From positions 1,116,001 through 1,180,000 of the forward strand of contig JAGFMI010000002.1 of the NCBI GenBank assembly GCA_021030905.1: a DNA stretch of 64,000 bases. The letters are read 5' to 3'. Shown here in pieces: positions 1 to 11,142 of this stretch. The notes under the pieces are model-generated. The model saw only the letters and a list, made by a program, of their open reading frames with translations, had not been told where the DNA came from and did not search any database. The stretch's first letter is position 1. Every line of letters begins with the position of its first letter. Origin of the DNA: Pyrenula massariospora. Lineage: Eukaryota > Ascomycota > Eurotiomycetes > Pyrenulales > Pyrenulaceae. Made by a program: the position numbers and the translations under genes.

Positions 1-22
1 AGCTTGATGAACATTTAAGCAG

Positions 23-1812
23 GACTGGCACAACTGTTGGGCCTCTGCATGGTCTTCCCGTAAGCCTTCAGGATCCGTTCCATGTTTGCGGCGTCGAATC
101 CGCCTGTGGTTATGTCAGCTGGCTTGGGGATAGGAAAAGCAAGCATGATGAAGGGACTCTTGTGACAGAGCTTCGGAAGCTCGGAGCTATTTTCTATGTG
201 AAGACCAACGTTCCGATGAGTATGCTGGTACGTTGACAGCGCTACGTGGATATTAGGGCAAGCGTCTACTGACACTAGGCTGCCATAGATGGGAGAGACA
301 ACGAACAATATCTTCGGCTCAACTCTTAACCCATATCACCGGCTTTTGTCCTCGGGAGGGGCATCTGGAGGTAGGTTTGCCCCTAAATTTGGCAGTCTCA
401 CGGCTATTCGAGATGACAATAAACAGGTGAAGGAGCCCTCCTTGCTATGAAAGGTTCTCCCTTGGGCTGGGGTTCTGACATTGGTAGCTCCACCTTTCGT
501 TGAAAGTTTAATTCATTCAGACCCCTAAGCTCTACAACAGCCGGCTCGATCCGAATTCCCAGTGCATTCAACAGCCTGTATGGCTTACGTCCTTCATACG
601 GGCGTCTTCCGTTAGGCGGCCTTGCAACTAGCGTAGGTTGATCCGTCTAATTACGAAAATTATGCTGACTTTGGGAGTTGCCAGGCCTTCCACTATGCCG
701 CAGCGTTGTTGGTCCGATGGCCTCTGATCTTGCTGCGCTAACGCTGGCGGTGCGGTCTATATTAGATGCCAGTCCGTGGGACACGGACGTCGATGCCTTG
801 CACCTCCCGTGGAGAGAGGACGAGTTCCAATGCATTGCAAAGCCTCGTCGAGGTAATCGCCCTGAGAGTACTGCCAGTCTTGCATTCGGTGTGATGGCAT
901 CGGACGGGAATGTACAGCCGCACCCGCCTGTTCAGCGTGCGATCAAGCTCGTGGCCAACGCCCTTCAACAACAGGGTCATTATGTAAGTTGATTTTTGCT
1001 ACGGACGATAGCATCAACTGACCCAAGCAGGTTGTGGAATGGGATCCGCCGCCTCACGCTCCAGCAGTGGACGTTCTGGTATGATCTACGGCTGCAAACC
1101 AACACGCTCGCTTGGTTTATCCGGCGCTCACCAACAAATTTAACAGTTCCAAATCCTTGGTTCCACGAACGGTGCCGTCGTCCGCGCAGCTCTCGAAGCT
1201 AGCGGCGAGCCGCCAGTCCCTCAGCTTCGTAGCTGGCACAGTGAACACAGCGTCGAGCCAACATCGACGCCAAATTTCTGGAAGCTATGTCAACAGCGTG
1301 ACGCGTACCGAGCGGAATACCAAAATTACTGGAACTCCACGTGCGAGAAGACGTCGAACAAGAAGCCTATTGACGCAGTCATCATGCCCGTTGCCCCAAG
1401 CGCTGCAGTCAAGGAGGGCCAATTCACTTACTTTGGTCAGGCTAAACAGCAGATCTCCCTTTAGTAGTGCCATGCTTACAACTTGGTAGCGTATTCGGCG
1501 ATTGCAAATGTACTAGACTACACGGCGGGTGCTTTTCCGGTCACGTTCGCCGACCGTACGCTAGACATAAAGCCTGCGGAGTATGTCCCAGCCAATGCCA
1601 CCGACGAAGGAGTCTGGAACACCTGTGAGTGTTTTCCGACAACTTGTCATCGACATTGACGTTGTGCTCATTTACATATAACAGATTCGGCAAAGCAGTT
1701 CGATGGAGCGCCGATCGGTCTCCAGATCATGGGTCGACGTCACACGGAAGAGCGTGTCCTGGCTTTGATGGGAGTAATTGCAAATGCCTTGCAGGCCATG
1801 GAAAGAAGATAA
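23..1812 (+). CDS. Fungal general amidase (amidase signature family), 5' end outside window
   Basis: Hydrolyses amides (acetamidase/general amidase type), probably cytosolic. Nine exons can be joined in one open frame: 23-227, 289-370, 427-483, 541-636, 685-983, 1031-1078, 1147-1435, 1490-1624 and 1685-1812. Bases 1-22 are the end of an intron. Visible landmarks are GPLHGLPVSLQD, then KTNVP, then the signature GGASGGEGAL (cis-Ser), then SDIAGSIRIP (nucleophile Ser), YGLRPSYGRLP, SVVGPMA, PHPPV, VDAVIMPVAPSAA and the C-terminal GAPIGLQIMGRRHTEERVLA, ending in TAA at 1810-1812. The family normally has SLKD at the first landmark, where Lys is the third catalytic residue. Here the codon is CAG, giving SLQD, so the enzyme may be inactive or altered. 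The donor at 637 (GTTGAT) is weak. The frame is otherwise unbroken, so this looks like a real gene and not a relic. Confidence 0.85.
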
Positions 1813-2161
1813 AACAGATAAAGATCGAGACGGCGCGAAACTTGCCTTTGTACACCTCGAGTCGTCCTGCGTTGAACACTTTAACTCCGACGTCATATTT
1901 AAAGCGGGCAGAAACATAGAGTGTCCATCACCAGAGAAACACTAAATTTAGACATTTCTAAAACATGCTGATGATATTCGTTATCCTAATCGCAAAAGCT
2001 TCCCGTTAATATGGCGTGCTGCGATTTTCATCTACGTTTTTCCATCGCCGAGACCCGAAACCACCAGATCTGCCTAATCAAGTAACTGCAACACTACACT
2101 TAGGCTCGAAACATCCAGATTCTCTCTTGCACTGACAGCTAGAGGAGTAAAATAAAAAGAA

Positions 2162-2258
2162 CACCCGATACCAGGCTCGAACTGGTAACCTTTCGGTTTC
2201 AAGAAGTGTTGGAACTTTCATAAAAGCCGAACGCGCTGACCGATTGTGCCAACCGGGT
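2162..2258 (-). tRNA. Asn-type tRNA gene with UUU anticodon and an intron of about 23 nt
   Basis: On the minus strand the acceptor stem ACCCGGT pairs with ATCGGGT (one G-U). The D region (TGGCACAATCGGTCAGC) and TPsiC arm (ACCAG, TTCGAGC, CTGGT) are intact, so both the A and B boxes of an internal polymerase III promoter are present. The anticodon stem TTCGG/CCGAA closes a CTTTTAA loop once an intron starting TGAAAG is removed after position 37. The body from the D arm to the variable loop matches eukaryotic tRNA-Asn closely, including G at position 73, but the anticodon reads TTT (Lys) where GTT is expected. A T-run follows on the minus strand, giving a plausible terminator. It could be a true anticodon-shifted tRNA or a decaying copy. 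The D stem has one mismatch. Confidence 0.7.
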
Positions 2259-2708
2259 TATTAACCAACTTGGTTTAGCGCATTTCCGTACCATAAAAAA
2301 AATATATAGCATGTTGTCATCGAATTCAACCCCTGAGTGGGTCACGGTCACATTACAAGCACCGCCTCTGTACAGGAGGGCCTTGTGCCAATATCTTCTA
2401 CGGTCTCTGATTGCACAAGCGTGGTTCCGCTTCATGAGCTCCGTTCTCAGTTCTTTTTACGAACGTGGTGCAAGGCCGTCGGATGTATCAATGAAGACTA
2501 TTCTGAATTGTTTTGTACGCCGTCGTATCGCACGATGTCTAGGGCAGAACTGTCTCGTTGGACCTATTTGCTTTACGATCGCAAAAGTGATAGTATTTAG
2601 TCGTCTGTCTAAGCAGCCACGTCAGGGTTGTCACTGAACTCGCACCGGCCGAAGACCTTTCCATCTGTAGAGCTGAGGACGGAGTCTTCGTATCTTGTCC
2701 GGGTTGGG

Positions 2709-2924
2709 CTAACAAAACCAGGCATCACCAATAAGGGTGAATGTTTGGTTTAGTCCTTCAACCGGCCGTAGCACCATGGGAGAGCTGGGTCCTGTGAGGA
2801 GAGAGATATAACTCCCTGGCAGAACAGCGGGATCAGCCCATCCTAGCAATCCTTCATCGGTTTTTATTAACAGCAGATTCCTAGAAATTGTTACCTGCTC
2901 CTCTGCGAGAACTCCGATGGTGAA
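2709..2924 (-). pseudogene. Relic resembling the C-terminal end of a HET-domain protein
   Basis: An uninterrupted minus-strand frame of about 72 codons reads FTIGVLAEEQ, then LLLIKTDEGLLGWADPA, PGSYISLLTG, MVLRP and FTLIGDAW before a TAG at 2711-2709. This follows the usual end of fungal heterokaryon-incompatibility (HET) proteins: a 'TxxGxLGxxPxxxxPGDxIxxLxGxxxPxVLRP' segment followed by 'xLVGExYVHG'. The last part of that signature (the YVHG step) is missing, and a stop lies just upstream of the frame. I could not find the HET domain itself upstream on this strand between 2925 and 4446. I therefore read it as a 3' remnant. The family assignment rests on this one segment. Confidence 0.45.
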
Positions 2925-4446
2925 ATCTAGCCATCATACCGTGGTCTGTGAGATCCTTATAGGAGCCCGCTAAAGTCTGAAATGACACAGGGGTAAAGCC
3001 ACGATCACGAGCCCAAGAAAAATACCAGAGGAGCGAGTTCGGTCCATGAGGCCCCTCTTCTGCTCTAGAAGCATGCCCTGCGAGTGCGATAGAGGCTCTA
3101 AAAGATGGGTCTTGCGGGAGATTGAGATTGGGCTCAGCTTGGGTGAAAGGCGATGCTTAAGCACATCTAAGTTATTTGAATTCGCGGGTTAGGTCTGTAT
3201 AGGTTCACTCGGTGGAATGTGAGGAATTGGGGCCCTGTGGTAGCCGATTATTCTATGTAAGTAGTATGTTTCCGAGAACTCGAACAATGAGACTCCTAAA
3301 CTTAAAATTATTCTGATATTTTGCTTTCCCTAAGACGTACCTACGATACCTCTCTACAGTATAGCTACTATATCGAAGATACCTCTCGCTCCCTCATTGA
3401 CTCTAAACGCATACCAAATCATAGCGTAGCATAGGCCGAGGCTGTACAGCAACGACTCTCCTTTATTTGTAGCGGTGGCAAGCCTGCCTTGACCGAGCGC
3501 CCTATGTATAGTTTAATCGTTGGAGATATGACGGGAAAATTCCAGTACGTCGTGGAGTAAACACGATCTATGCTCACGCCTTGACTCCGTAACAGTGGCG
3601 GATGGTCCATCGTAGACTGCTCCCTTGCCTCTCACGCAGTCCGTGCCACAACAGCGCGGTTGATGTCGCTATGTGATGCGGTTTCCGCGCTAAAATTTTC
3701 CTCCATCTCTTCGAATCTCCCTCCTAGGTCTAGTGTGGATATACATTTAACCGCCAAGATCCATGACAGATGTAGATGTTGGGTGAAAGTCCTCGCTGAT
3801 ATCCACAGGTGCGAGCACTGAGGCACATCGCACGCGGTTCGTGTACGTAGCGAATATGAATAGCTAGCGATCACGCTCTTTCTAAATAGCTCGCGCCTCT
3901 TCAGTGACATACCCTATACTTGAGACATGTTTTCATGACCTCTCTAATGCCTTTGCCTTTCTCGGCGCTGTTGTGGAGCTGTAGCTTGACGATCTTGTCA
4001 CTGCCTCCTTACAGTACAGCCTTCAGAGGGATGCAGGATCGAGAGATGGTGACGTTGGCGTTGTTAAACCGTGGCTTGAAGCGTGAGAGGAGACCGAGAC
4101 TGATAGTTTGGATTATCACGACTGCGACGGCCCTGCGCCGAGCTAGTTGTCCAAAGCACAGGCAGCAAAGAGCTCTCTGCCATCCCTACACAAGAGCTCT
4201 ACACCTGTCCTCGCCCCAACGGAATCACATTTTATTCTAAAATCGTACATCTTCATCTATAAGTGTGCAAAGCTGCACCATGCGTCGCAAATAGAGCTGC
4301 CTCAGAAACGATCGCTACTAGCTCCTTGGAGACATGGTGCTGAGGATCTTTTTTGAGAAAACTAAGGGCATGCTTCGCTTAGTCGGAAAGACCACCATTT
4401 TCTTGTCTCTGCTACATGGGCTGGACTTCCCAGTCTTCTTGCTGCC

Positions 4447-7185
4447 TCATGCGTACTTCAACCCTGGAATCGGCATTTCAACCGGCCCTGCAGTCAGCGA
4501 ACAGTGTCCAACTATATCTCTAAGATTGCCATTGTTGCATGGCTGGCGGACAGCGCCCCATCTTAACGGCTTCACGGCGATACAGTCTGCAACGTGAGAA
4601 AGCCCGCCTGGTAAACAATCTTCGCGACACAGTATACTCTCTACAGAGCCCTGCAAGACCTCTTCTTTTTCTCTCTCAACACGAGGAGGATGACATGCCG
4701 CGCTAATTGCTAGGCTTTGGTTTCCATGTAATGGTATGCGGGAATCAATCGACCGTAAAGCTTGTAGGCACTGTGCGAGCAGCAATACGATGCCGAGTAG
4801 AACCGAGCACAAAATGGCCAGCGGAGAGAACCCAACGGTGGACATGTAATTTCTTGGATCTTTGGCTCCCACAAAGTCGTACCATTGGATGTTGAGGACG
4901 AAGATGGACTGTGAAATTGAAAAATGGAGCACCATAAGGAGTATACTCAGAGGAATACCATACTTATAAGGTAGGTGGAGATGCCATGAGGATTTTTGCT
5001 TGCCAGTAGGAACAGTCACACGCAGTGGGCGATACTCCTTGACGTATTTGGACCATTCAAGAGCACAACATTGCGCTGTAAGGAGCGAATTATAGAGAAA
5101 GTAGGTGGTAGACAAAGCGATTTGAAAAATATTCGCAAGGAAGATATTTTTGATAAGGCTCCTCGAAGGCTGATCTGGAAAAAGAGTCGCATCGGTGTTA
5201 GGTTGTCCAAAACCGAGGTTCCAGATTGCCCGTACGGATGGATAAGTTTGCTCCAAGTAGTGTATGGAAGCTCGCAGCAGAACGATGCCGATCATCAAAT
5301 AAGCTCCACAGATGGTCATTGTGGTAAGCCAGCGCATTTTCGACGTTGTGGAAAATATTTTCTTCTTCGACCCTTCATATGTCAGTAGGAGCGGGACGCC
5401 TCGCTTTAATAAGCCTTTTTTGCAAATAATCTCTTGGTTTGAGACGCTGGACAAGCACATGTTTTGAGTATTGGCATCTGGTCTTTCCAGAAAGGAACCT
5501 AGTGCGTCTCCGACCGTTACCAAAATTGAATCACCGTCCCTTGTTAGTATCCGTAAAGTCCCAAGCATACAAAACAATTTGATCAAGTTACACACCACAA
5601 CTAAAATCAGCAGCTCTGGTATGTACTGTAGTTTACAATGCTGGGGGACTTTCTCCTCGCTTAAGCAGTATTTTATCGGATACGCCAGAGGAGCATCCGT
5701 ATTATCAGAAGCACCGAAATTTTCGAAATTTTTATTTGTCGGACGAAGATACCATGTACCATTCTGATCCAAGAGCTCTCTGGCATGGGCAGCATCGCAT
5801 TGTCGGAAGTCATTATCGTAGTAATCGTTATATCCATTGCAAAGCCAGCCGCCCTCGTTGAAGCCCACGTAATCAAAATCAATAAGGGCGGTGCCATCCC
5901 ACAAAGGTTGGTCCAATGAAGGCTCTGATGAGTTGACAGAAGCATTCCAAGATGCTGTGACATTAGAAGATGCTGTATATGTCGGTATCCTCGTGGTTCC
6001 ACGCACTGGGGTTGTGATTGCTAGTAGATTTCGCCTTTCTATTAAGATTTGATGACCGTAGAGTGTGATGCAGTCTGCGGGGCTATAGGGACCTCCGAAG
6101 TTTCCAGCCCGGTAAGACTGATGAATGGTCGTAACATCGCTAGATTGAAATTGCCTGACGCCCTCGCTGTTGTATCTATCGTCGGAATCCTCGTAGGAAA
6201 TCTCGTTGACAGCTTTATCAGGTTTGACAGAGATAAGTACGTTGGAAATGTCAGGGGATTTGCCTGAAAGGAAATCCTCATCCGCAACCAGGTAGGCAAA
6301 CATGTTGGCGCTAGTTGTTGTATAGATGATCGAATTCCAACTAGTGGAAAAGACATTAGCCGGCAACCAACCAAAAAAGGTGAGCAAATACAAAATGAGG
6401 ACGGCTAGCCTACTTTGCGGCTATCACTAACAGCCAACGAGGTAGACACGATGTTAGGTCTTCTATAAGTGGTATTATCTCACTCACAAGATATGAAGAG
6501 GTAGTGTACTAAGACACAGAAGAGACCACAGGACAGCCTTCTTCCTTTCAATATAAAATAGATTTTTAAAACTTAGAACACCGATTTGAAGGGATTCCCA
6601 TCGGGCATGGGCTCGGTCGACGTCTTTACGTGTAGGAGAGCTGAGGCACTGCATAGTGTAGCTAGAAGCACCAAGAAGCGTCGTAGACATTATGTTAATC
6701 AGCAAATGAAGAGTAGTGTCTTTGCTTTTGACAGTGTTGCAGTCTCCACTGTAGAGGGTGCCAGTATTTGTAGAGCTATCCGAATGGGTCAAGGCCAGAG
6801 AAAGAAGAGCCAGATTAATCAGAGAAACCACAGCCGTAGTGAGTGTACAGGCAACAACGCCAGCGCGCCCTCCCTGTAGTTTTCGACGACTGGAGTGAAC
6901 CCATGCCCACCGAGGGCTGGGCTTCTTAGAAAGCGGAAAATGTGCCCTGCAAGAAATTAGTCAATGTTCTTGTGGACGGTCTAGTCCAACTTTTCCATAC
7001 GGCGGGCTTGTTTTGGTGGCCTTCTGCGCTTGCGACGACTCAGTAGATGGAACATCTATCCGTGAATCTTCCACCGGCCACTCTATCGATAGCGATTCTT
7101 CTGGCTGAGGAGTTGATTCTCTCGTCAGCGCGGGGGTCTCAAGGTCGATCCTTCCGGATCTCCCCTGTCTTGGATCAAGATTCAT
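4447..7185 (-). CDS. DUF6536 multi-pass membrane protein
   Basis: Function unknown; this is a fungal membrane-protein family of the plasma or internal membranes. Three exons join cleanly: 7185-7001, 6946-6488 and 6340-4447, giving about 845 residues. Introns are 54 and 147 bp and the phases fit at both junctions. After a charged N-terminal tail of about 65 residues comes the DUF6536 region: RWAWVHSSRRKLQGGRAGV, the first membrane span, TLYSGDCNTVKS, TLLGASSYTMQCLSSPTRKD, VDRAHAR and LPLHIFWNSIIY. A long outer loop rich in Asn-X-Ser/Thr sites follows, then about five further hydrophobic spans and the family's typical tail (AISAACHPP, then GHCSL near the end). The start was set at the ATG at 7185; an in-frame TTG lies just upstream. 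Length and landmarks match the family, and I see no damage. Confidence 0.9.
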
Positions 7186-8990
7186 TATGCTGATAGGCAA
7201 AACCAACGAGCAGAAGTACCTTTGGGAAGTAGTCTGAACGGCATCTCGGGCAATCCATCAAGTGGAAGGGGCAGTATTTAAAGACAGTGGCAGGTAATTT
7301 GGGGGGGCCTTTGAGCGATGAAGCGCTTCCATGTCAAGGGAGGTGTCACTATGTGGGAGGCAGTGCTGCTCAGGCAGTCAGCGCATCCCAGGTCAGACGT
7401 CTGTCAGTGCTCATGAACCCAAAGACAAGTCTTCCGTTTGGACCGGCTATCGAGGCATCGTTCGCCCACTGTCGACATGAAATGGTAGACAGCTAAGCCA
7501 TCCCGTGGTGTTCTCTGAGAGCGGACGGTCTCCGATACCAATATACTCAGGCTTTCTGCTAGGCTTACTGTGTGGAAGATGGATTGAGCCTCATTGATTT
7601 GAAGGAACATGCTTGTAAAATGGGGCTACGGAACGTAGTTTTGAGGGCGGATTGCCCATCAGGAGGCTTCAAGGTGCGGATAACACGCCAAGACCCCCAT
7701 GGGGACGGAAAGCCGGTTTGATATGCGCCGATGGGACACTTTTGAAACCACGGAGACATCATTTCATGCGCGAGCAAGATTGGAGCTTTAGATGATCGTC
7801 TCGAGGAGGGATTCCCGAGTTGTTGAAACGTGGTAACAAGGACTGCTGCAGCAACACGTTAGACAGAAAGGGGACATGACATGTGTCCGGAAAATTGCAA
7901 TGATCCTCCAGAGGGTATGGGGCAGCACGGAACGGCATGGGGCTGGGCCAAGCGTCGCCCGCGCGGAGTTCGCATACACTGGTTTGGCTGGTTGCGCTGA
8001 TTTAAGTACCTACGATGGATCGTGCACGAAGAAGATCAAGAGATTTAACATGCTTCTGGAGCGGAATAGCTCTTGTAGTCTGTCAATCAAACTGTCAATA
8101 ATCTTAGTGCCATCTATAACATCTAAATCTGGTCCACTTTCAACTCGCTGTGACGTATCAGTCCCGATTCCTCCCTTTTTGAACAGCCCGTGGCCCGCAT
8201 AGTCAGCCACGTTGTTAAAAAGCTAATTAGAACAACTATCCGTTCTCTACTCTAGCACTAGCTTATTACAGTATTCCAGCATGCGGTACATTAGGCGCCG
8301 ATCTCATTCGCCCCCAGATTTACTACATCGAAATAGCCGAAGACTAAAGGCCTCGCAACTAACGTCCCGCTCGCTCTTCATTGTTCAAGAAGCGACAAGA
8401 CCGCGTTTAGACTTAAAATCTTGTTCTTCAACGTGCGTACGGTCTTGAAGGCTTATCTGAGAATAAAAAGGTGCTAAGAGGTAGGTGTAGCCGGTGGCTG
8501 AGAAGCTAGATCGGGTTCTTGTTCGGAATTAAACCCCTCACAAAACTGAGGTGTTTCATTATGGTTCGGTGGGAATATGTACTGTACAAAGTCGACCGAA
8601 ACTGAAGAATATGTTCAGCATGTCGGACTAATGGAACCAAATTGAGACAGCAAAAATAAAAAATCTTTATACTTAAAGGTGACAAGGCTCATTAGCAATG
8701 ATAGATTTGTTGTGACATTGTGCAAGATTCATACATGATTGAAAACGGCCACTAACTGCCAGTCGCGGGCTCCGAAGGCTGTCTCGAACAGGTTCCGAGG
8801 GTCATCCTATAAACCACCCTTCGCCATTTTGAGTTGCTATGAGAGAGGATTCCCTGAGCCAAGCAACTGTCAGACTCTCGGAACACGGCAAAAGTGAGGC
8901 TTGGAGCCTAGAGTTCGTCAACAACCAAAAATTAATTCATGGTCAGTACGCTATATCATATTTAACTTTAATTAATTCAGGGTAATTGGA
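7186..8990. other. Intergenic region, no supported gene
   Basis: This is the upstream flank of the DUF6536 gene followed by sequence in which both strands carry only short frames without family resemblance (for example 7565-7777 and 8010-8210 on the minus strand). I see no repeat or RNA gene before the tRNA relic at 8991. Confidence 0.5.
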
Positions 8991-9116
8991 GGAGACTCAC
9001 GGGGTCGAACCCGCGGCCTTGGCGTTATTAGCACCACCTATTCATAATTAGTACACAGTTGGTACAGCCAGGTAAGGCTCATTGACGTACGCTCTGACCA
9101 ACTGAGCTAACCGACC
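8991..9116 (-). pseudogene. tRNA-Ile(AAU) relic with an insertion of about 53 nt between D and anticodon arms
   Basis: The minus strand begins GGTCGGTTAGCTCAGTTGG, the start of a normal fungal tRNA-Ile, with an intact D arm ending in AGAGCG. The anticodon arm TGGTG, CTAATAA, CGCCA (anticodon AAT), the variable loop AAGGC and the B box GGTTCGACC follow. About 53 nt, starting TACGTCAATG, separate the two halves. Canonical tRNA introns lie after position 37, inside the anticodon loop, so this position is wrong for splicing. The 3' acceptor half (GAGTCTCC) does not pair with GGTCGGT. I therefore call it a relic with an insertion. Confidence 0.65.
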
Positions 9117-9800
9117 ATCTTGATTACTCCATAGGTATAATGGTATCCCCATTAAAGAATATATAAAATATAATCCGGATGTTCATTGAGTGTCCAAATT
9201 TCTAGGTCGCAGCGAAGGAACGCATCACCAGAGCCTTGGTGTAGCTTGATCAGTCGGAGTTCAGGCACTGGTTCCTGCTTCAATGGCAGATAGTTCAACA
9301 GAGGTGGGTCACCGGTGGCCATACGTCACGGGTACGCAAGGAGTCTGAGAATAGGTTGAAGGAAAGACATTATGCTGCTTTCTCCAGCCTGGTGGAGGAG
9401 ATCTACCTAAGATAAGCCAATCTATCTACAATCCAATTTCCCTAAGCATCGTCAAGACCAAAAACACGCCCAATCCGTCCGTCGCGTGCAAAGCCAAGCT
9501 TATTTTATGACGTCAGCGAGGTGGAGCAATCCACGCGCAACGCGCGACAAACGGGGAGGAGGCGTTTGGCGCCGTCCGAAAAACCTGACTTGAAACAAAT
9601 AGTCGCCGCAGCTTGACGTCGTCGTTGTCTGTGTCCGACATTCTTCATATTGCGATACACCCCATCCTCCTAGCTTCCCATTTTCTTTGTCCAAAAATCT
9701 CTTTCCGTCCCCCCTCTACAGCACAAACTCGCTCTCCATCGTCAAGCCCAAGTCTACACCTACCTCCCCTCACCCAAACACCTCCCACGAGAAAAAGAAG
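9117..9800. other. Upstream region of the small coiled-coil gene
   Basis: No gene is seen. The last 200 bases before 9801 become pyrimidine-rich (runs of TCC and CCTCC), as is usual in front of fungal start codons. Confidence 0.4.
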
Positions 9801-10319
9801 ATGCCGCTCTTTTCCCGCCGCGAAACTCCCCCAACGACCTCCACCACCACCCCCGCCACAACAACAACAACCACCTCCCCCCCGCCAAAACGCACCAGCA
9901 CCCTCTTCTCCCGCAACCGCCGCTCCCCCTCGCCTCCCCCAACAACAAATAAATCCCACAACATCCTCCACCGCCCCGCCGAAGACCCCTCCATCAGCGG
10001 GGCGCGGGAGCGCGTGATCGCGGCGGAAAAGGCCGAGCGCGACGCGGACTCGGCGCTGGTGAGGGCGAGGGCCGCGGTGAAGGAGGCGCGGGCGGAAGTC
10101 AAAAGGTTGGAGCGGGAGGCGGCGGAGGAGGCGAGGTTGGCGAAGATCAAGGGGGAGCAGGCGAGGAGCATTGGGAAGAGGGGGAAGGCGCTTGGACGTG
10201 AGTGACCCTTTTTTTTTTTTTTTTTCAGTTTGACTTGATTTGGATGTGGGTTCGGTTGGGGGGCAGGCAGGCAGGCGTGAGTGACGTTACTGATGCGTTG
10301 TACAGGACATGATAACTGA
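9801..10319 (+). CDS. Small basic coiled-coil protein, unknown function
   Basis: Two exons, 9801-10197 and 10306-10319, encode 136 residues. The second exon supplies only the end of RHDN, matching the usual C-terminus (KRGKALGRHDN) of a small ascomycete protein family I recognise by its layout but cannot name. The N-terminus MPLFSRRE is followed by a Thr/Pro/Ser-rich low-complexity stretch to about residue 60. After that comes one charged helix, residues 70-120, with repeated A-E-R-E-A spacing (RERVIAAEKAERDADSAL and KRLEREAAEEARLAKIK), predicted to form a coiled coil. The start at 9801 is the first ATG preceding the conserved MPLFSRR; longer frames upstream run through the pyrimidine-rich leader. 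The intron carries a run of about 17 T close to its donor. Confidence 0.75.
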
Positions 10320-11142
10320 GCGAGAGACGGCAGTTACCATGAAATGGCGACTTTTGGGCCCTGAGCTCGCGGCCTGGCCGACACAAGATGAGATGTCTGG
10401 ATGGTGCTTTGCGCTTCTGATCACGATCACACTCAGCGGTGGGGAAATTTGAAATCTATGGGACATTTAGGCTGTAAGATATGGCTTGCAAGATGAGGAC
10501 GAGGACGAGCATGAGCATGAGCACGATCTCTTTTCTTTTCATTCGACAAACAGCGATGGAGCAATCAATTTAGCGCCTGCTTTGCTGGCATTTTGGCATG
10601 GACGAGAAGGGCGAGCACCCGGTCATGTAGGACACGAGCATATAAATCTACTACATACCTCCCTCCCACTAGACTCACATGGTCCCCTGACCCCCATACC
10701 CATGAGGAACCCCCTCCCCATCAAAGTCCAACATTCGCCCCCCTGATCCCAGTCTCCACCTTTCGCCTACGACGCTGCAGTAACGCCGCAATACTTTAAA
10801 ACCACCGCATCTTTACCAAGTAACCGTTGACTCTCTCTATCTAAAATTTCACAGCCACAGTACAACCCCTGGCTGCGAAACGCTCCTTACAGCACGATCT
10901 AAAAATGAAGCAAAAGACAAGCAACATACGAACTAGTAAACCAAGTATATTCAGCGATCGTGATCACGTCTAGCTAGCCCCCCTCCTGTCAGAAAGAAGT
11001 CCTTCACAAGAAAAGAACCGTTTTCTATCCACCACCCAAAGAAAAAAAAACGGCATGAAGCCAAGAATCTAATCCAGCGAATGACAAAAGTAGCAAAAAA
11101 CCAAATCTCATTCATAAAACCCCATCATCATACCTAAGGTAT
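10320..11142. other. Intergenic, convergent 3' ends
   Basis: This lies between the 3' ends of the coiled-coil gene (plus strand) and the AA9-like gene (minus strand). No gene, RNA or repeat is visible; the frame at 10486-10746 is low-complexity and unsupported. Confidence 0.5.

Larger units (their letters stand above)
1813..4446. other. Gene-poor interval holding only the tRNA and the HET-like relic
   Basis: Apart from the tRNA at 2162-2258 and the relic at 2709-2924, I see no convincing coding exon on either strand. Short frames at 2311-2637, 2970-3164 and 3632-3910 do not resemble any family I know and lack splice logic. Bases 3925-4446 are the downstream flank of the DUF6536 gene. Confidence 0.5.

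Noticed and set aside
15-308. 97-codon minus-strand frame at the left edge
   Set aside because: The plus strand codes for the N-terminal part of the amidase here, with clear family motifs, so this is an antisense shadow.
678-1812. Amidase as a frameshifted pseudogene
   Set aside because: The apparent stops and frame changes all fall in short introns with proper GT and AG ends; after splicing the frame is continuous.
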